Shown piece by piece: positions 33,903 through 42,413 of a stretch of DNA of 64,000 nucleotides. This DNA comes from JBDHWI01 sp964590135 (lineage in GTDB: Bacteria; Chloroflexota; Anaerolineae; J036; Brachytrichaceae), in the NCBI GenBank assembly GCA_964590135.1, contig CAZPVX010000018.1, forward strand, positions 31,379-95,378. The letters run 5' to 3'. The notes below the pieces were generated by a model. It worked only from the letters and a program-made list of their open reading frames with translations, ran no database searches and was not told where the DNA came from. Made by a program: the position numbers and the translations under genes. Each line of letters opens with the position of its first letter. Positions within the stretch are counted from its first letter, which is position 1.

Positions 33903-35294
33903 TTACGCGGCCACTTCAGCCTCGGCGCGACTGAAGCGCATGACGATGCTTGCGCCATGCCCCTTGCCGGCAGACGCCGCCGTGATGCTGCCGCCCTGCA
34001 CCTGCACCAGCGCCTTGCAGATGGCCAGCCCCAACCCCATCTTGCCGGCGTTTCCGCCGCGCGCTTTGTCGGCGCGATAGAAGCGGTCGAACACAAACGG
34101 CAGATCGCCGGCGTCGATGCCGTCGCCGGTGTCTGTCACGCGCAACTCCACCTCTTCGCCCCTTTCATTTGCGCCCAGTTCGATCTTCCCGCCGTCGGGC
34201 GTATGTCGCAGCGCGTTTTCCACCAGATTCCGCAGCACCTGCATCATGCGGCCTTCATCAGCGTGAATTGCGGGGATGCGTTCTGGCGCATCGACGATGA
34301 CCTGCACGCCGCGCCGGCTGGCGATGGGTTCGAAGGTCTGTCCGACGTGGCGCAACAAGGCCGACGGTGAAACCGCCTGCATCTGGATGTTAATTCCACC
34401 GGCTTCCACTTGCGTCAGGATGCCGAGATCACTGACCAGCCGACGCAAATGGCCCAATTCGGTGCGCAGGATGTCGATGCGCGCCGGCGTCAGTGTCACG
34501 TCGCCCTCGTCCAGCATATCGATGTAACCGGAGATGACCTGCAGCGGCGTGGCGAGATCGTGCGCCACATCAGCCGTCAGCCGCTTGCGCTGTTCGTCGG
34601 CGCGCGCCAGTTCGGCGCTCATCTGGTTGAAGGTGGCCGTCAATTGCCCCAACTCATCCTCAGACGTGACCGGCAACTGTTGATTCAGGTTGCCGCGCGC
34701 GAGGGATTGCGAGGCTTGTGTCAGCCGGCGGATGGGGCGCAATAGCCTTCTGGAGAGCAGAAAACCTATCGTCAGGGCTGCTGCCACACCGGTGAGCGCA
34801 GCCAGGCCGATGACCATGCCGCTGCGCTGCAGATACACCTGCTCTTCGGCGCTAAGTTGAAACTGGAAGCCGGTGTCTGGCAGCACCCATGCGATGGTCT
34901 TGCCATCCACGACGACCGGGATTGCCTGGGTAATCTGGTTGGCCGGCACCTGCTGGCCGACGGCATAGCCCAGCGTGGGTAAAACGGCGCGGTGGTCTGC
35001 ATCCACCACGCCATCCACACCGCGAAAGTGGGGCGGGCGGCTGGGATTGCCAGGCTGTGAGGGCGCATTTTTTCCGTTGGCCGGCGCAAACCCATTGAGG
35101 AAGCCATCCAGCGTGCCATTGCTGATGTAGAAATCCTGCAAATCTTGTTGCATCTGCGCGGTGCGTTGATCGACCACCAAATTCATCAGCGCCTGACCCG
35201 AGGTCAGCCAGATCAGCGCAGAGACCACCACCACCGTGATGAGCGCCACTGCCAGAAAAGACAGGATGAGTTTGCCTTGCAGCGATCGCTTCAC
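33903..35294 (-). CDS. Membrane sensor histidine kinase
   Basis: A 463-aa kinase: TM helices at 8-30 and 159-181 enclose an extracytoplasmic sensor of ~125 residues, then HAMP (LLRPIRRLTQASQSLARGNL), HisKA with phospho-acceptor His245 in ADVAHDLATPL, and HATPase_c with NLVENALRHT and GLGLAICKALVQ. Its start overlaps the stop of the response regulator by 4 bp, so the pair is coupled. The signal sensed is unknown. The neighbours suggest the pair may govern the DUF4956/VTC/beta-helix group. Confidence 0.93.
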   Translation of the reverse strand: MKRSLQGKLILSFLAVALITVVVVSALIWLTSGQALMNLVVDQRTAQMQQDLQDFYISNGTLDGFLNGFAPANGKNAPSQPGNPSRPPHFRGVDGVVDADHRAVLPTLGYAVGQQVPANQITQAIPVVVDGKTIAWVLPDTGFQFQLSAEEQVYLQRSGMVIGLAALTGVAAALTIGFLLSRRLLRPIRRLTQASQSLARGNLNQQLPVTSEDELGQLTATFNQMSAELARADEQRKRLTADVAHDLATPLQVISGYIDMLDEGDVTLTPARIDILRTELGHLRRLVSDLGILTQVEAGGINIQMQAVSPSALLRHVGQTFEPIASRRGVQVIVDAPERIPAIHADEGRMMQVLRNLVENALRHTPDGGKIELGANERGEEVELRVTDTGDGIDAGDLPFVFDRFYRADKARGGNAGKMGLGLAICKALVQVQGGSITAASAGKGHGASIVMRFSRAEAEVAA

Positions 35295-35980
35295 GGCGTT
35301 TCCTCCAGAAAGCGATATCCCACCCCGAACACCGTTTCGATGTAGCGCGGCAGGTTCAGGTCATCTCCCAGCTTGAGGCGCAGGTTGCGAATGTGAATCT
35401 TCAGCGTTGATTCTGAGCCGGCGTAGCCATTTGACATGAGCTTCATGCTCATGTCGGCGCGGCGCAGCACCTTGCCGCGCGCCAGCATCAGCATTTCCAG
35501 GATGTGAAACTCCAGCGGCGTCAAGTCGATGAGCGCATCTCCTTTGCGCACTTCATGCCGGCTGCGGCTGAGTGAGATGCCGTTGATGGACAGAATCGCA
35601 TTCTCCTGCTCCGGTGCGGCAGTGCGGCGCAGCACAGCGCGCATCCGCACCAGCAACTCCTTCATGCGAAATGGCTTGGTGATGTAGTCATCCGCGCCAA
35701 GATCGAAGCCGCGAATGACATCCATCTCCTGCTGCCTGGCGGTGATCATGATGACCGGTATCGATGAGGAGCGGCGCAATTGCGTGATGAACTGGTAGCC
35801 GTCCATGTTGGGCATCATGATGTCCAGCAGGATCAAGTCGGGATGATCCGACTGCACGATGTCGAGCGCTTCGCGACCATCCGAGGCCGTCAGCACGGCG
35901 AATTGCTGGCTGCTCAGGAAATCGCTCAACATCGTGCGGACGTTGCTGGTGTCATCCACCACGAGCACATTTGTCGCCAT
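35291..35980 (-). CDS. OmpR-family response regulator
   Basis: A 229-aa regulator: receiver domain with acidic pocket VDD, phospho-acceptor Asp53 in LLDIMMPNMDG and the conserved Lys in ITKPF, then a winged-helix DNA-binding domain ending TVFGVGYRFLE. It overlaps the partner kinase gene by 4 bp and starts 60 bases after the DUF4956 gene on the same strand, so it may be cotranscribed with the polyphosphate-type group. Confidence 0.94.
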   Translation of the reverse strand: MATNVLVVDDTSNVRTMLSDFLSSQQFAVLTASDGREALDIVQSDHPDLILLDIMMPNMDGYQFITQLRRSSSIPVIMITARQQEMDVIRGFDLGADDYITKPFRMKELLVRMRAVLRRTAAPEQENAILSINGISLSRSRHEVRKGDALIDLTPLEFHILEMLMLARGKVLRRADMSMKLMSNGYAGSESTLKIHIRNLRLKLGDDLNLPRYIETVFGVGYRFLEETP

Positions 35981-36040
35981 ACAGGGTGCTGTTGCCTTCT
36001 ACATGTGTTGGCCAGTTGCAGGTGTGCTGCAGGTGCAATG

Positions 36041-36697
36041 TTAATCGTCGTCGTGATCTTGTCGACCGTCAGTGCTGGGCAGCGTGCCGGCGGCATGCAA
36101 TGCGAGGCCTTGCTGATGCGTGTAGAAGACGACGCGAAGTTGGGCGATGTCGCGCATGAAGTCGATTTTGCCAATCTCCACGCGCTTGATGCGCATGCCG
36201 GTGCGCGCTTCCAGGTCGGCCAGCAACTCTGCGCGGTGCTGCGGATCGATCAGCTCGATCTTTTCGTACACCACTTCCTTTGACAATTCGAATTGAAACC
36301 CCCACTCGCGCTCCAGCACGAACAGCAGGATGACGAGACCGAGGTTGGCGATCATGAGTTGCGGCCAGGCTGCACTGCTGGAGCCGGCGGCGTTCATCAC
36401 TGACAAGGCGGCGATGACGAACAGATAGGTCATGTCGCGGATCGGGATGGTGTCGGTGCGGTAGCGCAAGATTGAGAAGATTGCGAACAAGCCAAAGCCG
36501 ACGCCAACGCTCAACTCGATGCTCGTCAACAGGCTCAGCACGAAGAACAGCGTGGTGCCAAGCGCCATGAATGTGAAGACATAGGGCTTGTTCTGATTCG
36601 ATGGATAGTAGATGAAGCGGATGATGACGATGGATGCGATCAGATTGAGGGCGAACCCCAGCAGGAAGTTGATGAGATTGTTCATGATGTTTGCCAT
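36041..36697 (-). CDS. DUF4956 membrane protein
   Basis: A 218-aa protein with four membrane segments in the first ~125 residues and a soluble C-terminal domain. The diagnostic stretch is GFGLFAIFSILRYRTDTIP followed by RDMTYLFV. DUF4956 proteins regularly neighbour VTC-domain polyphosphate polymerases, as here, where the genes overlap by 16 bp. A joint role in making or exporting polyphosphate is inferred from this pairing. The last ~15 residues are acidic and His-rich (TDGRQDHDDD). Confidence 0.87.
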   Translation of the reverse strand: MANIMNNLINFLLGFALNLIASIVIIRFIYYPSNQNKPYVFTFMALGTTLFFVLSLLTSIELSVGVGFGLFAIFSILRYRTDTIPIRDMTYLFVIAALSVMNAAGSSSAAWPQLMIANLGLVILLFVLEREWGFQFELSKEVVYEKIELIDPQHRAELLADLEARTGMRIKRVEIGKIDFMRDIAQLRVVFYTHQQGLALHAAGTLPSTDGRQDHDDD

Positions 36698-37587
36698 TGG
36701 CGCTCTGGCAAAGCTGCGCCGGCGGCCAGCTCCCGCTGGATCTCACGCATGTGCCGTTGCAACCAGAGCAACTTTGCCTTGAGCTTATTCTTCTTGATGT
36801 CGTCGACCAGCAGGCCGACGCCGATGGAGTATTTGCTAAAACTGCGCGGCAAAACGCGATGCGCGCGCATTTGTGCGAGGAATGGCGAGAGGGATCTCTT
36901 GCCTGCGCATTTCACCTCGACAATCGCCAATCCATCCAGCCGCGCCAGGCGATCCTGGGTAAAGAAAGCCAGATCGATATCGATCGTCACGCGCTCGCCG
37001 TGCCGCACGCTGACCAGTGTCATGCGCCGAAAGGTGTTCCACAGTTTGGGTTCCAGTATCTCGCCACTTAACGGCGACACACTGTGCAGCCAGCCAGCCA
37101 TCTCCGCTGTCAGGCGCGTCGCCGGCTGGCGGGTCTTTATGCGATCCTTGATTGTGCGCTCTTTCGACGTCTTGTGCTTGACTTCCAGAAACGAGATGCG
37201 CGAAGCCACGTACTCGCGTATGCGCACCTTATAGCGATTGGCGCGCTCGGTGGCGTGCGCCATATAGAGTGCGAAATCGGGCGTGTCGAAATAAAGCGTT
37301 CGATACTCGCTCAGGCGATTGCCCTGCACAGCCAGCACGCGATAGTCCTTCTGCAAATCGATGAGCAGGGATGCGAGTTGCGCCGCCGGCAAGGCAAACT
37401 TCGTGTCGATCCGGTCGAGCAGTGCAACCTCCTGCATTTCCTCCAGGCTGATCGGCGCGAAGCCGGCAGCTGCATTGCTCAATGCACGGGATGCCTCTGT
37501 CACGCAAAACGGCTCCGGTGCAGGCTTCTCGCGCGGCGCTTCTATGGCGAGGGCCAGCTTGGGATCTGTGTGGATGGCAAATTTCAT
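36682..37587 (-). CDS. VTC-domain protein (putative polyphosphate polymerase)
   Basis: A 301-aa protein of the VTC/TTM tunnel fold: DRIDTKFALP at the N-terminal strand, YRTLYFDTPDF, KVRIREY and FLEVKHKT with the alternating basic residues that line the tunnel, then VTIDIDLAF and LAIVEVKCAG with the acidic metal ligands, and FSKYSIG near the C-terminus. In yeast this domain makes polyphosphate from ATP. It overlaps the DUF4956 gene, its usual partner. Confidence 0.88.
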   Translation of the reverse strand: MKFAIHTDPKLALAIEAPREKPAPEPFCVTEASRALSNAAAGFAPISLEEMQEVALLDRIDTKFALPAAQLASLLIDLQKDYRVLAVQGNRLSEYRTLYFDTPDFALYMAHATERANRYKVRIREYVASRISFLEVKHKTSKERTIKDRIKTRQPATRLTAEMAGWLHSVSPLSGEILEPKLWNTFRRMTLVSVRHGERVTIDIDLAFFTQDRLARLDGLAIVEVKCAGKRSLSPFLAQMRAHRVLPRSFSKYSIGVGLLVDDIKKNKLKAKLLWLQRHMREIQRELAAGAALPERQWQTS

Positions 37588-37753
37588 GACTCAACCTCGA
37601 GTGTTCGTTTTGGATCTTTCTGTGCGCCAGGGCAGCGGTGCGTCAGCAGCCATCGCCGCTGCATCATTCGCATCCGCGCCCTGGCACACTTCGAATGTAT
37701 GCCGGCTGTGCACCGCCCTTGATGAATCGATGATGAACGTTTTCTCATGATTG

Positions 37754-39607
37754 CTAGGGCATCGGGCCGCGCCGGCGCATGCCGCCATTGCCAACCATCG
37801 TAGTTGCGCCGTTGATGGTGAATGGCTGGTATGCCGTGCCAGGCGTGTAGTTGCCATCCACGAACAGGCCATTGGCAGAGGTGCCGGTGGCGCTGCCACC
37901 CAGCAGGATCTCGTAGGTTTCACCTTGAATCAGCGCCGGCGACGAGAAGGCCAGCGACTGAAAATCTTTCTCTGGCGCGAAGGTCAGCACGCCCTCGCCG
38001 GCGGCGTTGCGAATATGCACCAACGTGCCTGCCGGCTGCACAGCGTTGAAGAAGATCAACACCGATGCCTGCTGCGAGCCGGCGCCAGGCGCTTGCGCCA
38101 TGCCTGCGCTGCCGGCGGCCGCCAGCGTGCCGCCGCTGATCTTGAAGTAGGCATCGAAATCCAGCGCGCCGTTCATCTGCATGGTGGGGCCGTGCACCAC
38201 CAGCGTGCCGGCGGTCATCTCTGCCGCGCCGTTCACATCCACGCCGTCACCCGCCGCGTTGACTACGATGCGACCGCCATGGATGTAGAGCCAGGTGTCT
38301 CCAGTGTAGGTAGTCACATTGCCGCCGCCCGGCCGCATCCCGCCCCCAGAACCGTCAGTGGAGTTGATGCCGTCGTCGCTGGACACCACGTGGATGTCGC
38401 CGCCATTGATCGTGATGACGTTGCTCTCAATGCCTTCGTTGGAGCGTGAAATGCGCACGGTGCCATCGTTGATGGTCAGGGCGACATCGGCGTGGATGGC
38501 GTCATCGCCACTGGCAAGATCGAAGGTGCCGGCGTTCAGGATCAGCGTGCCGTTGGTGTGCAGCGCGTCGTCCGCTGCATCGATATCGAACGTGCCGCCG
38601 TCGATGGTCAATTCAGCGCCGGCCTTGAGACCCTTCGCTGATGCATTTGCTGCCAGTGTTGCGCCGCTGCCGCCGCCGGCAGTCACGTTGAAGTTGCCGC
38701 CGGAGATCAGCACATCCGTTTCGGCTTGAATGGCGTCGCCGCCGGCGGAGATGGCGATCGTGCCATCCTCAATGGTGATGTAGCCCTTCTCAGCATCCTC
38801 TGCATTGTCAGACTTCAAGCCGTCGCCTTTGCTCGTGATGTTGAGGTTGCCATTCTTCACGACCAGGTAATCCTTGCCGCGAATGCCATCATCGACTGCC
38901 GTGACAGTGATCTGGCCGCCGGCGATCACCAGGCCATCCTTGCTGGCGATGGCGTCGTTGTAGTTGCCCTGCACCGTCAGCGCGCCGGCGCCTTCAATGG
39001 TCAGATCAGCCTTGCTGAAGAGCGTCGCATTTGGCTCATCCACATCCGGCGCAGAAAACACATACTTCGCGCCGTCAGAAAGGGTGTTCTGCGAGTTGTC
39101 GGCCAGCATCAGCGTCACAACGCCAGCTTTCACGATGTCGATGGCCGCGCCAGTTTCGTTGTGAATGGTCACACCATCCAGAATCAAGCGTACTTCGCCA
39201 TCAGGCGCGTTGACGCTGATCTGGCCATTGTTTAGCGTGCCGCTGATGCGATAGATGCCGGCGACGGTGATTTGCGCTGTGCTGCCCTCGACCACGACGC
39301 CGGCAGCATCCGCTGTGATGTTGTCGCCGTTGAGCGAGATGGCAGTTTCACTGGCGGTTGCCGGCGTCTCTGCAACTGTCTCATGCGGTGCGACGTTGCC
39401 TGCCATCGCGTCGCTCACGTTGCTCTCGGTTGTGGCAGCCGGCGCAGCGGTGGCGGAGGCGTCGCTTGTGCTTGCTGTCGCGTTGGTTGTTGCATTGGCC
39501 GGCGTCGTGCCGGCGGGTTTGGCAGCGGTTGCGCTGCAAGCGGCCATCATCGCTGCCATGGCAACGGCCAACAGCAGAGAATGTGTTCGGTGCAAAAAGG
39601 TTTTCAT
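37754..39607 (-). CDS. Cthe_2159-type carbohydrate-binding beta-helix lipoprotein
   Basis: A 617-aa lipoprotein (lipobox MAAC, Cys24) with an Ala/Thr-rich linker and then repeated beta-helix turns of the form DGGTFDIDAADDALHTNG, GDDAIHAD and SDDGINSTDG. The DDxIxxxG repeats are the mark of the DUF4353/Cthe_2159 family, described as acidic-sugar-binding and calcium-binding. The C-terminal ~120 residues form a separate domain. GAAGGA lies before the ATG at 39607. Genes of this family often accompany VTC and DUF4956 genes, as found here. Confidence 0.85.
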   Translation of the reverse strand: MKTFLHRTHSLLLAVAMAAMMAACSATAAKPAGTTPANATTNATASTSDASATAAPAATTESNVSDAMAGNVAPHETVAETPATASETAISLNGDNITADAAGVVVEGSTAQITVAGIYRISGTLNNGQISVNAPDGEVRLILDGVTIHNETGAAIDIVKAGVVTLMLADNSQNTLSDGAKYVFSAPDVDEPNATLFSKADLTIEGAGALTVQGNYNDAIASKDGLVIAGGQITVTAVDDGIRGKDYLVVKNGNLNITSKGDGLKSDNAEDAEKGYITIEDGTIAISAGGDAIQAETDVLISGGNFNVTAGGGSGATLAANASAKGLKAGAELTIDGGTFDIDAADDALHTNGTLILNAGTFDLASGDDAIHADVALTINDGTVRISRSNEGIESNVITINGGDIHVVSSDDGINSTDGSGGGMRPGGGNVTTYTGDTWLYIHGGRIVVNAAGDGVDVNGAAEMTAGTLVVHGPTMQMNGALDFDAYFKISGGTLAAAGSAGMAQAPGAGSQQASVLIFFNAVQPAGTLVHIRNAAGEGVLTFAPEKDFQSLAFSSPALIQGETYEILLGGSATGTSANGLFVDGNYTPGTAYQPFTINGATTMVGNGGMRRRGPMP

Positions 39608-39725
39608 GTGCTTCCTTCTCAATCTTTGCGCGCGGCAATGGCGCGCGGTATGTCTCTGAGAGGAGTATAGGTTGCGGTGTGGCAGCGTCGGTATATTTTT
39701 TGTATATCTCGGCCGACGCGCAATG

Positions 39726-39767
39726 CAAAAAAACCGCCTGAAACCAAGGGGCTTCAGGCGGTTTTCT
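39726..39767 (-). terminator. Rho-independent terminator of the bactofilin-like gene
   Basis: On the minus strand AAAACCGCCTGAA and its complement enclose a short loop, followed by seven T. It lies 16 bases after the stop at 39783 and separates the sigma-factor group from the carbohydrate-binding lipoprotein gene. Confidence 0.92.
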
Positions 39768-39782
39768 GCTGTATGGACTTTA

Positions 39783-41045
39783 TTACGCTGGCTGGTCAGG
39801 CGGTGTGACATCTGGCGACGTGTCTACCGCCGGCGGTGCATCAGACGACGGCGCATCATTTGTCTTCCACCAATCTGTTTCGGGCGCGCTGGTCGCCGGC
39901 GACATGGCAGCCGGCATATCAGATGTCGGGGAAGTTTGCTCTGCGCGCGGTGCAGAGATCCCATCCGGCATCGGCGCGATGGGGCCGGCTGGCGCAAGCA
40001 TGGGGTAGCGGCGTGTGCCGGCGCGTGTCAACATCAGCGCGCCAAGGCCGAGTGCTGTCGCCACGAAGGCGATCAACCCACCAATGACTGGCACACTGCC
40101 CAGCAGTGCCAGCAGCACCGCGCCGGCCAGCGTCTGCCCGACCAGCGTCCAATCGTGGCGGTTCATCGCGCGCATCACACGCTCGCCGATAATGCGCGCC
40201 GAAACCGTCCAGCCGGCGATGACTGCTGCAGCGTAGGCCAGCATCAACAGCAACGAGATCGGAATCAGGCAGATCGTGATTGCCAGCGTGAGTGCAAGGA
40301 TCGGCACCGCGAACAACGTGAGCGCGCCAACCACGCCGGCGGTCAGCCAGCTTGCCTGCAACGTTGCGGCGGCTTGCGCCACATGGTTTGGCAGCAGCGC
40401 CACGATGGCGATGGCGAGTAACGAAATTGCAATTGCGCCCAGAACTGCGACGATGGCGCTTGTGATGAATGAGAAGAATCGCCCCAATGGGCCGACGTTG
40501 CGCACGACGCGCGCGTTGTTGCTGCTTGCGCTCGGTTCGCCCATCGTCGTCCAATCGCCACGCACCACTGCGCCGGCTTCGCGGTTGACCGCGCCGGCTA
40601 TGCGTGAGAGGTCGCCATCGACCACCGCTGAATTGCGCAGCAATGCGCTGCCTCCCACCAGGCTCACGTCGCCCGTCACCGTGCCGGCGATGTCGACGTT
40701 GCCGCCAAAGATAGCAACGCTGCCCTCGACGATGCTATTTTCTTCGAGTGTGGCATTGCCACCAAAGATGGTGAGGTCGCCGCGCAGCGTCTCGCCGGAG
40801 CGCAGCGTGAAGTTGTCACCGGTGATGGTGTGGTTGCCGCGCAGGATGCGGCGATCGTCCTCCATGCTAACCGGTGGAACGGCTGTTGGCAGCGGCAGCG
40901 CTGCCGGCGCGATGGGCTCAGTCGCGGGCTGTTCAGTGGGCGCCGGCGGGGTGGCGGTGTTGGCGAAGGCAGCCGTCGTGATCAACAGGCTGCCTGCCAG
41001 CGCCAGCGCGCTCAGCAGGGTTTTGCTTTTTAGGTTTGCCATCAT
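39783..41045 (-). CDS. Bactofilin-like (polymer-forming) exported membrane protein
   Basis: A 420-aa protein: signal peptide (LITTAAFA), Pro/Ala-rich linker, a short beta-helix with polymer-forming repeats (LRGDLTIFGGNATLEENSIV, VEGSVAIFGGNVDIAG), then about five membrane helices (residues ~185-340) and an acidic, Pro-rich C-terminal tail. The repeats match the polymer-forming cytoskeletal family, but here with export and membrane parts, so it probably sits at the cell envelope. It follows the ECF sigma/anti-sigma pair on the same strand and is a likely regulon member. Two adjacent ATG codons are possible (41045 or 41042). Confidence 0.82.
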   Translation of the reverse strand: MMANLKSKTLLSALALAGSLLITTAAFANTATPPAPTEQPATEPIAPAALPLPTAVPPVSMEDDRRILRGNHTITGDNFTLRSGETLRGDLTIFGGNATLEENSIVEGSVAIFGGNVDIAGTVTGDVSLVGGSALLRNSAVVDGDLSRIAGAVNREAGAVVRGDWTTMGEPSASSNNARVVRNVGPLGRFFSFITSAIVAVLGAIAISLLAIAIVALLPNHVAQAAATLQASWLTAGVVGALTLFAVPILALTLAITICLIPISLLLMLAYAAAVIAGWTVSARIIGERVMRAMNRHDWTLVGQTLAGAVLLALLGSVPVIGGLIAFVATALGLGALMLTRAGTRRYPMLAPAGPIAPMPDGISAPRAEQTSPTSDMPAAMSPATSAPETDWWKTNDAPSSDAPPAVDTSPDVTPPDQPA

Positions 41046-41141
41046 TCTTCGTCTTGCAAGTGTGTCGCTTGCGTGTGTTGCATGGCTATTACGCGGATGG
41101 GCGATGAAGGTTGCTCGCGAACAAATTTGAGAGGCCGGGGA

Positions 41142-41681
41142 TCAGTGCGCATGTTGCGGCCACAGCACCTTGGTCAGCACGCCCACCCATGCCGCCACTA
41201 GGGACAGCGCGGCCAGCGCAGTGACCCATGCGATGGGTTGCGAACCGAGGGCGCGCACGCCGGCAGTGGCAAGCTCAAGCGCATCACGCACATATGTGGC
41301 GACTGCGTGCGCCAGGGCGAATACTGGCTGAAGCGCCGGCAACTGCGCCGCCAGCAACGCCAATCCAACCAGCAGCGCTGCCAGCATCAACCATATCACC
41401 CCGACCAGCAGTGAATTTGCGGCGATGATGGCGACGATCTGGCTGTTGCGCATGGGTTTGGCGATGGGCATCGCGTGCGCCTGCGCCATGACCTTGCGCG
41501 AGAAATCCGCCGGCGGGGAAATTGCTGGCGCCTCACGCAAGGCGGCATCGACGCGCAGCATGTGCTCGAAAGCGATGCGCGCATCAGCGTGCTGCGCCAG
41601 ATGCGCATCCAGCAGCGCGCGGTTGGCCGGCGTGATTGTGCCGTCCAGGGCATCCATCATCAACTCGTCGATGTTTGTCAT
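41142..41681 (-). CDS. Putative anti-sigma factor without zinc ligands
   Basis: A 179-aa protein: cytoplasmic N-terminal ~75 residues of anti-sigma type (LMMDALDGTITPANRALLDA, then HLAQHADARIAFE), two hydrophobic regions and a short end. The usual HxxxCxxC zinc motif of ZAS domains is absent and the protein has no Cys. The start overlaps the sigma-factor stop by 4 bp. The function is inferred from this coupling and fold pattern. It would hold the ECF factor at the membrane until an envelope signal arrives. Confidence 0.8.
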   Translation of the reverse strand: MTNIDELMMDALDGTITPANRALLDAHLAQHADARIAFEHMLRVDAALREAPAISPPADFSRKVMAQAHAMPIAKPMRNSQIVAIIAANSLLVGVIWLMLAALLVGLALLAAQLPALQPVFALAHAVATYVRDALELATAGVRALGSQPIAWVTALAALSLVAAWVGVLTKVLWPQHAH

Positions 41682-42334
41682 GTGATCCCCGCTGCCAGCT
41701 TGCTCTGCGCCATCTTCTGGCGCGCGCGGAACAAGCGACTCTTCACCGCGCTGACGGTCGTGTTCATTGCTGCGGCAATCTCTTCGTAGCGCATGTCGTT
41801 GTAATAGAACATGACGACCATGCTGCGATCTTCATCAGGCAATTCGGCCAGCATGGCGCGCAGAGTGGCATCGCGGTGGCGTCTGGCCACCACCGCATCG
41901 GGCTGCGGCTCCAGGCTGGTGAAATCAATCTCATCGCTTCCATCGTTGGCAGTTAAGTCGGCGAAGTTTGTTGGCTCCAGCCGGCGCCGGCGCAGCCGGT
42001 CGATGCACAGATTCGACGTGATCGTCATGATCCACGTCTTGAAGCGCCACTCCGGCTTGTATGACGCAAGCCGCGCGAAGGCGTGCAGGAAGGCATCCTG
42101 CGCGACGTCTTCGGCCTCGCGCTCGTTGCCCAACATGCGCAGCGCCAGCCCAAATACGCGGGACTGATGCGCCTCTACCAGTGGATGAAAGGCATCGCGG
42201 TTGCCGGCCAGCACCGCCTGGATGGCGCGCTGCTCCACTTCCGCTTCGCTCAACGGAGCCGGCGCGGATGGCACGGCTTTGGCCGTTCCCCCAAATGTGC
42301 TCACGATGCCTCGATTGATCGCCAGTGTGGCCAT
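41678..42334 (-). CDS. ECF-family RNA polymerase sigma factor
   Basis: A 218-aa sigma-70 family protein: region 2 with VFGLALRMLGNEREAEDVAQ, DAFLHAFARLASYKPEWRFK and TWIMTITSNLCIDRLRRRR, then region 4 with MRYEEIAAAMNTTVSAVKSR. It overlaps the anti-sigma gene by 4 bp. Likely targets include its own operon and the bactofilin-like gene. The ATG at 42334 is preferred; a GTG two codons upstream is also possible. Confidence 0.95.
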   Translation of the reverse strand: MATLAINRGIVSTFGGTAKAVPSAPAPLSEAEVEQRAIQAVLAGNRDAFHPLVEAHQSRVFGLALRMLGNEREAEDVAQDAFLHAFARLASYKPEWRFKTWIMTITSNLCIDRLRRRRLEPTNFADLTANDGSDEIDFTSLEPQPDAVVARRHRDATLRAMLAELPDEDRSMVVMFYYNDMRYEEIAAAMNTTVSAVKSRLFRARQKMAQSKLAAGIT

Positions 42335-42413
42335 GCTCACAACCTGTTACGCACTACCGCTGGCAAAGTTGCGCTCATTTTCGCTCGCCATTGAAGGCGC
42401 TGGGGTGAGCGCG

